Notes under the pieces: model-generated | Seen by the model: the letters and a program-made list of their open reading frames with translations, nothing else | The model's database searches: none | Told to the model about the DNA's origin: nothing | Position numbers and translations under genes: made by a program | Shown here: positions 42,347-50,729 of the stretch, piece by piece | Layout: every line of letters begins with the position of its first letter | How positions within the stretch are numbered: position 1 is the first letter of the stretch | Assembly (NCBI RefSeq): GCF_014596475.1 | Contig: NZ_MECJ01000029.1 | Coordinates: forward strand, 620,001-684,000 | Length of the DNA stretch: 64,000 nucleotides | Source of the DNA: Streptomyces sp. CBMA152 | GTDB lineage: Bacteria; Actinomycetota; Actinomycetes; Streptomycetales; Streptomycetaceae | Direction of reading: 5' to 3'

Positions 42347-42615
42347 CCCCCACCCCGCCCCTTCCCGAAACTCTCCGAGGGATCCGTTCGTCTGCGGACC
42401 GTGGCGGGCTGGTCGCGCAGTTCCCCGCGCCCCTAAAGGACTGTGGCTGAGCCGAGTTCTCCGGCTGCGGCGGACTACCGAAGGGGCGCGGGGAACTGCG
42501 CGCTCAGCCACTGACGGCCCGCAGTCGAAAGCGGGGTCCGGGGGCGTAGCCCCGGGAAAACCCACCTCCACCCCCACCCACCCCCGGAGGGTCTAGGTGA
42601 AGGGGCGGGGTGGGG
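42347..42615. repeat. Nested palindromic intergenic repeat, copy with both outer arms
   Basis: The outer left arm CCCCCACCCCGCCCCTTCCC (42347-42366) opposes AAGGGGCGGGGTGGGG (42600-42615). The inner arms 42414-42434 and 42482-42502 are perfect inverted 21-mers of the GGGGCGCGGGGAACTGCG type. The 493-base gap 42298-42790 holds no supported gene; after the element, a G/C-rich leader runs to the AAGGGGA site of the next gene. Confidence 0.85.
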
Positions 42616-42790
42616 CCAAAGAACGCGGGACGGCGGCCTCCCGGACGTCGGACCGTGACCACCCCGGCCGGAGGCCACCCGGCGGCGGCCCGCCGCGCGT
42701 GACCCCCGGCCGGGGCACACCCACGCACGGCGCACCCCGCAACGCACACCCACGCCGTACGTGGACACACCCAGACCAGAAGGGGACCGC

Positions 42791-44533
42791 ATGCTCGACC
42801 ACCTCATCCGGCGCGCGACCGTCGTCGACGGCACCGGCGCGCCCGCGTACGCCGCAGACGTCGCCATCGAAAACGGCCGCATCGTCGACATCGCGCCCCC
42901 CGGCACCCTCGCCCCCGCAGACGCCCGCACCAGCGAGGACGCGACCGGCCTCGTCCTCGCCCCCGGCTTCGTCGACCCGCACACCCACTACGACGCCCAG
43001 CTCTTCTGGGACCCGTACGCCACCCCGTCCATGAATCACGGCGTCACCACGGTCGCGGGCGGCAACTGCGGGTTCACCCTCGCCCCGCTGAACCCCGACC
43101 GCCCCGAGGACGCCGACTACACCCGCCGGATGATGGCCCGGGTGGAGGGCATGGCCCTGAAGGCGTTGGAGGAGGGCGTGGACTGGGGGTGGTCGTCCTT
43201 TGGTGAATACCTGGACGCTCTCGATGGGCGCATCGCCGTCAACGCCGGGTTCATGGTGGGGCATTGCGCCCTCCGCCGGTACGTCATGGGGGCCGACGCC
43301 GTCGGTGGACAACCCACCCCCTCCCAGCTCGACGCCATGCTCCGGCTGCTCCACGACGCCATGGACGCCGGTGCCTGGGGGCTCTCCACCACCCAGTCCA
43401 CCACGCACTCCGACGGCGACGGGCAACCCGTCGCGTCCCGGCACGCCCGCCCCGCCGAACTCCTCGCCCTGGCAAGGGCCGTCGGCGAGCACGAGGGCAC
43501 CCAGATCGAGGCCATCGTGGCCGGGTGCCTCGATCAGTTCTCGGACGACGAGATCGAGCTGCTCGTCGAGATGTCCGCCGTCGCCGGGCGGCCGCTCAAC
43601 TGGAACGTACTCACCGTCGACGCCGCCGTCCCCGCCCGCGTCCCGCGTCAGCTCGCCGCGAGCGAGCGCGCCCGCGAGGCCGGTGGCCGCGTCGTCGCGC
43701 TGACCATGCCGATCCTCACCCCGATGAACATGTCGCTGGGCACGTTCTGCGCCCTCAACCTCATCCCGGGGTGGGGGGATGTTCTCAACCTCCCCGTGCC
43801 CGAGCGGATAGAGAAGCTGCGCGATCCGGATGTGCGTGCCGAGATGCTGCGGCGGGCCAACAGCAAGGAAGCCGGGATCTTCCGGCGGCTCGCCGACTTC
43901 GGGCGGTATGTCATCGGGGATACGTACTCACCGGCGAACGACGGTCTGACCGGGCGCGTCGTGCGGGACATCGCCGCCGAGCGCGGCCAGGACCCCTTCC
44001 TCTGCCTCGTCGAGATCTGCGCCAACGACCAGCTGCGTACGGTCCTTTGGCCCATGCCGAGCGACAACGACCCCGCGAGCTGGGCGCTGCGCAGGGCGAC
44101 CTGGGAGCACGAGGACGTGCTGCTCGGCGGCTCCGACGCGGGCGCCCATCTGGACCGGATGTGCGGCGCCCCGTACACCACGCGGTTCATCGGCGACTGT
44201 CTGCGCGGGCGCAAACTGCTGCCGTTGGAACAGGCCGTGAAGATGCTCACCGACGACCCGGCCCGGCTGTTCGGGCTGCGCGAGCGCGGGCGGATCGAGG
44301 TGGGTTTCCACGCCGACCTCGTCCTCTTCGACCCGGAGCGGATCGAGGCGGGCCCGGCCACGCTCGTCCACGACCTGCCGGGCGACAGCCCGCGCCTGGA
44401 TGCGAAGGCGATCGGTGTCGTCTCGGTCCGGGTCAACGGCGTCGAGACGATACGCGACGACGTGGTGACCGGGGCGGTGCCCGGCACGGTCCTGCGCTCG
44501 GGTCGCGACACGAGGACGGTGGCCACCAAGTGA
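42791..44533 (+). CDS. N-acyl-D-amino-acid deacylase-type amidohydrolase
   Basis: 580 residues of the amidohydrolase-3 family. An N-terminal beta-sandwich segment with VVDGTGAPAYAADVAIENGR leads to metal motif GFVDPHTHYDAQLFWDP. GGSDAGAHLDRMCGAPYTTR contains the late Asp ligand, and the C-terminus returns to the sandwich (VGFHADLVLFDPERI). Known members remove acyl groups from D-amino acids, but many relatives have unknown substrates. ATG 42791 follows AAGGGGACCGC. The stop overlaps the aldehyde dehydrogenase GTG, so the two act together. No CTGACG operator is present; a role in the surrounding pathway is only positional. Confidence 0.84.
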   Translation: MLDHLIRRATVVDGTGAPAYAADVAIENGRIVDIAPPGTLAPADARTSEDATGLVLAPGFVDPHTHYDAQLFWDPYATPSMNHGVTTVAGGNCGFTLAPLNPDRPEDADYTRRMMARVEGMALKALEEGVDWGWSSFGEYLDALDGRIAVNAGFMVGHCALRRYVMGADAVGGQPTPSQLDAMLRLLHDAMDAGAWGLSTTQSTTHSDGDGQPVASRHARPAELLALARAVGEHEGTQIEAIVAGCLDQFSDDEIELLVEMSAVAGRPLNWNVLTVDAAVPARVPRQLAASERAREAGGRVVALTMPILTPMNMSLGTFCALNLIPGWGDVLNLPVPERIEKLRDPDVRAEMLRRANSKEAGIFRRLADFGRYVIGDTYSPANDGLTGRVVRDIAAERGQDPFLCLVEICANDQLRTVLWPMPSDNDPASWALRRATWEHEDVLLGGSDAGAHLDRMCGAPYTTRFIGDCLRGRKLLPLEQAVKMLTDDPARLFGLRERGRIEVGFHADLVLFDPERIEAGPATLVHDLPGDSPRLDAKAIGVVSVRVNGVETIRDDVVTGAVPGTVLRSGRDTRTVATK

Positions 44534-45990
44534 CCCTGCACGAGGACAAGTTGTTCATCGGGGGCGAGTGGGTCGAGCCCCACGGCGGGCATTACGAGAT
44601 ACTCGACCCCGCCACCGAGACCGTCGTCGGACTCGCCCCCGAGGCCAGTCGCGACCAGGTGTACGAGGCTGCCGCCGCCGCGCGCGAAGCCTTCGCCACC
44701 TGGTCGCGGACCCGCCCCGAGGAGCGCGCCGCCGTCCTCGACCGCGCGGCCGACCTGATCCAGCGCGACTTCACCCCGTACGCCGAACTCGCCCGCGCCG
44801 AGACCGGCGCCACCACCGCCACCGCGCGCGGGATGCAGGTCGCGGTGGGCGTCTCGCGCTTTCGCCGGTACGCGAAGGGCGCCCTGGAACCGGTCGAGGC
44901 GGCGGTCGTCCCGCAGGTCAACGAGGCCGGGACGATGGGGAAGGCGGGCGTCTTCGGCGCCATGACGATCCGTCAGCCCGTCGGGGTCGTCACCTGCATC
45001 ACCTCGTACAACAACCCCTGGGCCAACCCCGCCGGCAAGGTCGCGCCCGCGCTCGCCATGGGCAACACCGTGGTGGTCAAACCTGCCCCCCAGGACCCGC
45101 TGTCCGTCTTCCGGATGGCGAAGGCGCTGGAGGAGGCGGGCGCGCCTCGGGGTGTGGTGAACGTCGTCACCGGCTCCGCGCCCGCCGTCGGCGAGGCGGC
45201 CGTCGACTCGCCGGACGTCGACATGGTCAGCTTCACCGGCTCCACCGCCGTCGGCCGACGTATCGCCGAGGTGTGCGGCCGGGGGATGAAACGCCAGCTC
45301 ATGGAGCTCGGTGGCAAGGGCGCGGCGGTCGTCTTCGACGACGCGGACCTTCACGCGGCGGTCATGGGCATCGGCACCACGTTCTCGTTCTACAGCGGCC
45401 AGATCTGCACGGCCCCGACGCGGGTCCTCGCCCAGCGGGCGGTGTACGAGGAGCTGATCGCCCGACTCGCCTCCTACATCGGCCACTTGACGGTCGGCGA
45501 TCCGGCGGCGCCCGGCACGGTGGTGGGGCCGGTGATCTCTGCCGCCCATCGTGACCGTGTCGAGTCGTATGTGGAGCTCGGTCGGAAGGAGGGTGCGCGG
45601 GTGGTGGCGGGCGGCGAACGTCCTTCGATGGAGCGGGGGTTCTATGTGGCCCCGACGCTCCTTGCCGACTGCACCAATGACATGCGGGTGGTGCGGGAGG
45701 AGATCTTCGGGCCGGTGGTGGTCGTGGTGCCGTTCGATGACGAGGAGGAGGCGGTGGGGCTGGCCAACGACAGTGAGTACGGGCTCCTCGACTACGTCTG
45801 GTCCGGCGATGTCGCTCGCGCGTTCCGGGTCGCCCGTCGGCTGCGGGCCGGTGGTGTCGGCGTGAACACTGTTGCTCGCAACATGGAGGCGCCGTTCGGG
45901 GGGTTCAAGATGAGCGGGGTGGGGCGGGACGTGGGGTCGTACGCGCTGCATGCGTACAGCGAGATGCAGGCCATCGTCTGGCCGGGCTGA
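44530..45990 (+). CDS. NAD(P)-dependent aldehyde dehydrogenase
   Basis: 486 residues, full-length. The catalytic Cys is in SGQICTAPTR (about residue 293), the general-base Glu in MELGGKGA (about 260), and the oxyanion Asn in SYNNPW. GSTAVGRRIAE is the nucleotide-binding loop. It starts at GTG 44530 by a GTGA overlap with the amidohydrolase. It should oxidise an aldehyde to a carboxylate; the alcohol dehydrogenase at 5555 could supply one. An exact match to the operator-10 sequence inside the gene (44962) is discussed under rejected items. Confidence 0.88.
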   Translation: MTLHEDKLFIGGEWVEPHGGHYEILDPATETVVGLAPEASRDQVYEAAAAAREAFATWSRTRPEERAAVLDRAADLIQRDFTPYAELARAETGATTATARGMQVAVGVSRFRRYAKGALEPVEAAVVPQVNEAGTMGKAGVFGAMTIRQPVGVVTCITSYNNPWANPAGKVAPALAMGNTVVVKPAPQDPLSVFRMAKALEEAGAPRGVVNVVTGSAPAVGEAAVDSPDVDMVSFTGSTAVGRRIAEVCGRGMKRQLMELGGKGAAVVFDDADLHAAVMGIGTTFSFYSGQICTAPTRVLAQRAVYEELIARLASYIGHLTVGDPAAPGTVVGPVISAAHRDRVESYVELGRKEGARVVAGGERPSMERGFYVAPTLLADCTNDMRVVREEIFGPVVVVVPFDDEEEAVGLANDSEYGLLDYVWSGDVARAFRVARRLRAGGVGVNTVARNMEAPFGGFKMSGVGRDVGSYALHAYSEMQAIVWPG

Positions 45991-45992
45991 GT

Positions 45993-46184
45993 CCCCCACC
46001 CCACCCCTTCCCGAAAGCCCTGGGCGGGCAGCCTGGTTCTTCGGCTGCGGACCGTCTTGGGCTTGTCGCGCAGTTCCCCGCGCCCCTAAATACCTAGGGG
46101 CGCGGGGAACTGCGCGATCAGCCCCCACCGGGCCGCAGACGAATGACAACCGCCGGAGGCTTTCGGGAAGGGGTGGGGTGGGGG
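45993..46184. repeat. Nested palindromic intergenic repeat, most complete copy
   Basis: The outer arms 45993-46017 and 46160-46184 are a perfect 25-bp inverted repeat (CCCCCACCCCACCCCTTCCC and five more bases). The inner arms 46067-46087 and 46096-46116 are a perfect 21-bp inverted repeat with an eight-base loop. It sits exactly between convergent aldehyde dehydrogenase and PHP-hydrolase genes and should be a strong bidirectional terminator. Confidence 0.88.
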
Positions 46185-46203
46185 CGACACCCCACCGCGG
46201 CGC

Positions 46204-47772
46204 CTACTCGCCCAGGAACACCGGATTCGTGAACGCGGCCAGCGGTCCTGGCAACCCCGGTACCAGCGGCGCGTGGCGGACCTCGGCCCGTACGTACGTC
46301 GCGTACGACGGCGTCGTCTGCCACTCGACCGACCCCGACCCCGAGGGCGGCAGCGCGGTCGAGTACAGCGTCCCCTGGTCCGTCACGAACGACACCGTGC
46401 AGCCCACCGCGCCCGAGACCTCCGCGCGGACCGTGACCGGCTCGTCCGCCGCCGCCCGCAGGCGTTCGCCGATGCCCGCGTGCGCGCCCCGGCCGCCGGA
46501 CGCGGAGAAGGCGACCGAGACGGCCGAGGACTCGGCCACGTACGAGTGCCCCGCCTTCAGACCCGCCTGGATCGCCTCCCGGGAGAGCTCGTCGGCGAGG
46601 ACGACCGTCTGGGGGCCGCCGATGCGGTCGGGGTCGCGGTGGGCGTCGCTGTTGCCCATCGCGGGGGTCCAGGCGCCGCCCGAACGGGCCGCCACCGCGA
46701 GGGTGTTGTCCCACTCCGCCAGCGTCACCTCGTCGTCGGGGGTGTACGGCCCGTTCCACACCTCCACCGCGTCCGCCTCGCCGAACCCGAACTTCCAGTT
46801 GCAGCCGACGCAGGTGGCGTGCGGATGCGCGGGGACGACCAGGCCGCCCGCGCGGCGGATCTCGCGCGCGTAGTGGCCGAAACGGTTGTCGCGGGCCCGG
46901 TAGCGCCAGTCGACGAACGTGCCGGGCTCGGTGCCGAGCGCCACCACGTGGCCGTTGCGGGTGGTGATCTCCTCGCCGGTGAGGATCAGCAGGTCATCGC
47001 CCCACAGGCCCTCCCACGCGGGGTGCGAGGCGTGGGTGTTGTGCTCGGAGGTGTTGATGAAGTCGAGGCCCGCCGCGCGCGCGAGGGCCACGATCTCGGC
47101 GGGGGTGCGCCTCCCGTCGGAGTACCAGGAGTGCAGATGGCAGTCGCCCCGGTACCAGGCCCGGCCCCGGCCCTTGGCCCGCGTCGGCGGGTACACGGGG
47201 GTGGGTGTGGTGCCGCGCTCGCCGAACCTCAGCGTGACCGTCACCTTGTACGGCAGGCCCTGCGGTGCGACCGTGTACGGGCCGAGCGCGATGTGCCAGG
47301 TCCCGGCGCGCACCGGGCCCGGGATGTACCCCGGGGTCGCCGCGTCCGCCCGGATGAAGAACTCGGTGCGGGCGCCGCCCGACCAGCCCCGGAAGCCCCG
47401 GCCGCCCAGGGCGGTGCCGCGCTCGTCGAAGACGCCGATGTCCAGTGCGTTGTTCTGCGTCCCGGTGGGCACGGTGGCCTTCTCGTACGTGTACGAGACC
47501 GCCAGCTCGCGCACCCCGCGCGGGACCTCCACCGGGAGGTAGACGAAGTCCGGCGAGCCGGGCGGCAGGGTGCCCGTGACGACCCGGGTCCGGTCACCCG
47601 CGCCGCCACCGCCGCTGCCGCCTCCGTCGCCCGGGGCCGCGTTCGCGAAGCTCACGGTTCCCAACGTAAGCGCGGTGGCCGCTCCCGTCACGAACAGTCC
47701 GCGCCGTCCGATGGATCTGTCGTGCGCGCTGTGTTCGGCCGTGTCCTCGGGTCTGTTCTCCGGTCCGGTCAT
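46204..47772 (-). CDS. Tat-exported PHP-domain metallohydrolase (CehA/McbA-like)
   Basis: 522 residues. The N-terminus has a twin-arginine signal, IGRRGLFVTGAATALTLG, followed by Ala-rich cleavage region ANAAP, so the protein should be folded and exported. A beta-sandwich domain (about 55-205) precedes the PHP domain: YRGDCHLHSWYSDGRRTPAE (about 212-231), EHNTHASHP, PAHPHATCVGCNWKFGFGEA and GNSDAHRD provide the metal ligands. Relatives hydrolyse phosphate esters or carbamates. GGGAG precedes ATG 47772; longer starts would disrupt the signal. It faces away from the LLM gene at 47973. The substrate is unknown. Confidence 0.86.
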   Translation of the reverse strand: MTGPENRPEDTAEHSAHDRSIGRRGLFVTGAATALTLGTVSFANAAPGDGGGSGGGGAGDRTRVVTGTLPPGSPDFVYLPVEVPRGVRELAVSYTYEKATVPTGTQNNALDIGVFDERGTALGGRGFRGWSGGARTEFFIRADAATPGYIPGPVRAGTWHIALGPYTVAPQGLPYKVTVTLRFGERGTTPTPVYPPTRAKGRGRAWYRGDCHLHSWYSDGRRTPAEIVALARAAGLDFINTSEHNTHASHPAWEGLWGDDLLILTGEEITTRNGHVVALGTEPGTFVDWRYRARDNRFGHYAREIRRAGGLVVPAHPHATCVGCNWKFGFGEADAVEVWNGPYTPDDEVTLAEWDNTLAVAARSGGAWTPAMGNSDAHRDPDRIGGPQTVVLADELSREAIQAGLKAGHSYVAESSAVSVAFSASGGRGAHAGIGERLRAAADEPVTVRAEVSGAVGCTVSFVTDQGTLYSTALPPSGSGSVEWQTTPSYATYVRAEVRHAPLVPGLPGPLAAFTNPVFLGE

Positions 47773-47972
47773 GCCCAGTGCTCCCAGCGGGATGGAAGGG
47801 GTGCCTACCAGTTCCTGCCCACAGTCGTACGCTCGCGTGAACTCCCGTACAAGGGGCGGCGGTTGGTGAATGACCGACCCGTGGCGGTTCATGGTGGTCC
47901 CTGGCCGGTTCGCGGTGGGCGATGGCCGTATGGCTCCCTTGCACCCTTGACGCCGCGGGGATAAGAAGAGGC

Positions 47973-48803
47973 ATGCGTATCGCCACCACGATCTTCCTCA
48001 CCGACGAGACGATCACTCCCGTACGGATCGCGCGCGAGCTGGAGGAGCGCGGCTTCGCGGGCCTCTATCTGCCGGAGCACACGCACATCCCCGTCGAACG
48101 GATCTCGCCGTACCCGGCTGGCGGCGAGCTGCCGCCCCAGTACGGCCGCATCCTCGATCCGTTCATCGCCCTCGGCCAGGCGGCCGCCGTCACCGAGACG
48201 CTGGGGCTCGGCACCGGGATCACGCTGGTCGCCCAGCACGACCCGATCGACCTGGCCAAGCAGGCCGCCACCCTGGACCACCTCTCCGGCGGCCGCCTCA
48301 CGCTCGGCATCGGCTACGGCTGGAACCGGGAGGAGGCCGAGGACCACGGCGTCGAGTGGTCCTCGCGCCGCGCGCTCGTACGGGAGCGGGTGGCGCTGAT
48401 GCGGGCGCTGTGGGCCGAGGAGCCGACCGCGTACCAGGGCGCGTTCGGCTCGGTGCGGGCCAGCTACGCGTACCCCAAGCCCGTACGCGGTGGAGCCCCG
48501 CGCATTCTGGTCGGCGGCGCGCCCGGGCCGAAGCTCTTCGCGCACATCGCCGAGTACGCGGACGGCTGGATGCCGGTCGGCGGCGGCGGGTTCAGCGAGT
48601 CCCTGCCGCAGCTGCGCCAGGCGTGGGACGCGGCGGGCCGCGACCCCGGCGACCTCACGATCGTCCCGTACGCGGTGGCGCCGAACCCCGGCAAGCTCGC
48701 CCACTACGAGGAGCTGGGCATCGACGAGATCGTCGTGCTGCTGCCGTCCGCCGACGAAGTGACCGTGCTGAAGGCGCTGGACGAGTACACGCCATATCTG
48801 TGA
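47973..48803 (+). CDS. LLM-class F420-dependent oxidoreductase, third copy
   Basis: 276 residues. It begins MRIATTIFLTDETITPVRIA and carries ERGFAGLYLPEHTHIPVER and TLDHLSGGRLTLGIGYGWNR, the F420-binding hallmark shared with the copy at 39300. GGAPGPKLFAHIAEYADGWM is the late conserved strand. Length fits the probable-F420 family. A GAAGAGG site precedes ATG 47973. It has no CTGACG operator, so unlike the other two LLM genes it seems to be outside that regulon. Substrate unknown. Confidence 0.85.
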   Translation: MRIATTIFLTDETITPVRIARELEERGFAGLYLPEHTHIPVERISPYPAGGELPPQYGRILDPFIALGQAAAVTETLGLGTGITLVAQHDPIDLAKQAATLDHLSGGRLTLGIGYGWNREEAEDHGVEWSSRRALVRERVALMRALWAEEPTAYQGAFGSVRASYAYPKPVRGGAPRILVGGAPGPKLFAHIAEYADGWMPVGGGGFSESLPQLRQAWDAAGRDPGDLTIVPYAVAPNPGKLAHYEELGIDEIVVLLPSADEVTVLKALDEYTPYL

Positions 48804-48810
48804 GCGGCTT

Positions 48811-48848
48811 CGGCGGCCCGGCCTGCGGTGATCGAGGCCGGGCCGCCG
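48811..48848. terminator. Perfect 14-bp hairpin between convergent genes
   Basis: CGGCGGCCCGGCCT (48811-48824) pairs with AGGCCGGGCCGCCG (48835-48848), ten-base loop, followed by CGTTTCTC. It lies between the LLM stop (48803) and the hydrolase stop (48855). Confidence 0.8.
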
Positions 48849-48854
48849 CGTTTC

Positions 48855-50522
48855 TCAGCCGAGCGGAAGGTCCAGGCGGGACGGGTCGTCGGCCGGTGAG
48901 GTGACGGTGATCGAGCCGCCGGGGGCGTTGGCGTCCCCGTAGAACGGGTCGACCGTGTCGAGGACCAGCATCAGCCGGTGCTCGGCCGGGACGTCGTACC
49001 CGGTGGCCTGGAACTCGATGTCGACGCTCACCGGAGCGCCCGGGGAGTGGTCGAGCCGGGTGAAGGGCGCGTGCGTGACGATGTGCGCGCTGCCGTCCGG
49101 TGCGACGTCGAAGAGGTGGGCGACGAAGGTCGACGTCGTGTGCGTCGCGCTGTACGTGAGGTGCAGCCGGGGGATGCCGCGAAGGCGCGCGCCCGAGCGG
49201 TAGGCGCCGGTCACCCAGACCGCCGCGTCCGCGCGGTCGATCTCGGGGGTCGGGTAGACCTTCGGGTTGCCCGCGATCTCGTCGTTGCCGGTCTGGAGGA
49301 TCTTGTCGGCGACGGTGGCCGGGGTGTCGGTGCCGACGCGGAACTCGCGGCTCCAGCCGGTCTCCGGCTTCTCCGCGAGCCCGCCGTCGTTCTCGTGCCC
49401 GCCCCCGCCGTTGACGGCCGTACCCGTCAGATACAGCTGCTCGGTGGCGTCGGTGACCGCGTCCCAGTCGTCCCTGAGCTCCAGTTCCTCGTTCCACATG
49501 ATCTGGCCGAGCACCCGGCCCTCGGTGTCGATGCCGTTGGCCGCTCCCTTCAGGTGGTGGTCGAACCACCTGTGGGCGTCGGCCCAGATGCGGTTGGGCA
49601 GCCCGAGCATGCCGGTCATCTCCGGGCCCGAGTGGTCGCCGATGGACAGGTCGATACGGCGGGGGCCGGTCAGCTCGGTGAAGGTGCGCAGGACCTGGTT
49701 GGCCGGGAACAGCGTCTCGTGCCAGGCGTTCGCGTAGAAGACCGGCACCTGACGCTCGTTGAGCTTCTGGACGTAGGTGTACGGGGAGCGCTCGCGCGCC
49801 CACTCCAGCGTCTCCTCCACGTTCCGGTCCGCCAGTACGTCGTCGAAGGCCTGCTCGGTACGGGCGCTGAGGCGGGCCCGCTGGGCGGCCTGGCGCAGCA
49901 GCCGCACCGACTCCACATGGCGGGTGCTGTTCTCGTAGAACGCCTCGCCCAGATCGCCCCAGGTGCTCAGCGCGGCCACCGCGTCGACGCGCGGGTCATG
50001 GGCGGCGACCAGCTGGCTGATGCCCGAGCCGTACGAGTCGCCGAGGAAGCCGGTCCTCGTCACCGGGCCCTTGACCTGGTCGATCAGATACGTGAGCGCC
50101 GCGCGGCCGTCGGCCACGTCGAGCGGGCCCGCGACCTCCACCTCGCCGCCGGAGGCCCCGCCGAACTGGGCGATGCCGAAGCCGCGCGGGGTGTAGGCGA
50201 GGACGTGGTAGCCCTTGAGCGCGAACTTCGTGGCCTGCACCGCGTACACCAGCCAGCCGAAGTCGGTCCACGGCGCGGGCATCACGATCGCCGGGCGCGG
50301 CTTGTTGCCGGTGTGCCGCCACAGCGCCCCGGCCAGCCTCACGCCGCCCTCGCCGGGGACCTGGACCTGGGCGAAGGTGAGCAGCGAGAGCGCGCGGGTG
50401 ACCTCGTCTGCGCGTGCGGGCGAGAGGTGCGCGGTGTCGCCGCTCCTGAGCGCGGCGGCGAACTGGGTGAGCGATGCCTCGTCGAGCTCCGGGTACAAGC
50501 TCACCGGTTGTTCTGAAGTCAC
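48855..50522 (-). CDS. CocE/NonD-family serine hydrolase
   Basis: 555 residues. The alpha/beta-hydrolase core contains the nucleophile elbow [10 protein letters not shown] (Ser near residue 160), with candidate acid and His in [14 protein letters not shown] (about 288-301). The C-terminal jelly-roll of the X-Pro dipeptidyl-peptidase/CocE group follows ([40 protein letters not shown]). It starts at GTG 50522, the only start that gives a family-like N-terminus; no signal peptide is visible there, though many relatives are secreted. Such enzymes cleave esters or amides. It is divergent from FO synthase. Confidence 0.83.
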   Translation of the reverse strand: MTSEQPVSLYPELDEASLTQFAAALRSGDTAHLSPARADEVTRALSLLTFAQVQVPGEGGVRLAGALWRHTGNKPRPAIVMPAPWTDFGWLVYAVQATKFALKGYHVLAYTPRGFGIAQFGGASGGEVEVAGPLDVADGRAALTYLIDQVKGPVTRTGFLGDSYGSGISQLVAAHDPRVDAVAALSTWGDLGEAFYENSTRHVESVRLLRQAAQRARLSARTEQAFDDVLADRNVEETLEWARERSPYTYVQKLNERQVPVFYANAWHETLFPANQVLRTFTELTGPRRIDLSIGDHSGPEMTGMLGLPNRIWADAHRWFDHHLKGAANGIDTEGRVLGQIMWNEELELRDDWDAVTDATEQLYLTGTAVNGGGGHENDGGLAEKPETGWSREFRVGTDTPATVADKILQTGNDEIAGNPKVYPTPEIDRADAAVWVTGAYRSGARLRGIPRLHLTYSATHTTSTFVAHLFDVAPDGSAHIVTHAPFTRLDHSPGAPVSVDIEFQATGYDVPAEHRLMLVLDTVDPFYGDANAPGGSITVTSPADDPSRLDLPLG

Positions 50523-50729
50523 GTCGGTACCGTCCCACTTCGTCGGAGGTGCGGGGTGTGGACTGTGCTTCGTTCTCGGGGCCCGGGCGCCAGGGCGGGT
50601 GCGACCCTCAGTATCGGCGCGGCCACACAGCGGGACCCCGCCGTATTCGGCACATTGGCGGGAACTGCGCGCCCGCCCGCTCGTCCGGCCCGCGAGCAGG
50701 TGCCGCGGCACCGCTCGTATGCTCGGGTA

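Noticed and set aside
44962-44976. ATGACGATCCGTCAG, identical to operator 10, inside the aldehyde dehydrogenase gene.
   Set aside because: It encodes part of the conserved MTIRQPVGV segment of the enzyme, so the match is explained by coding; it is far from any start codon.
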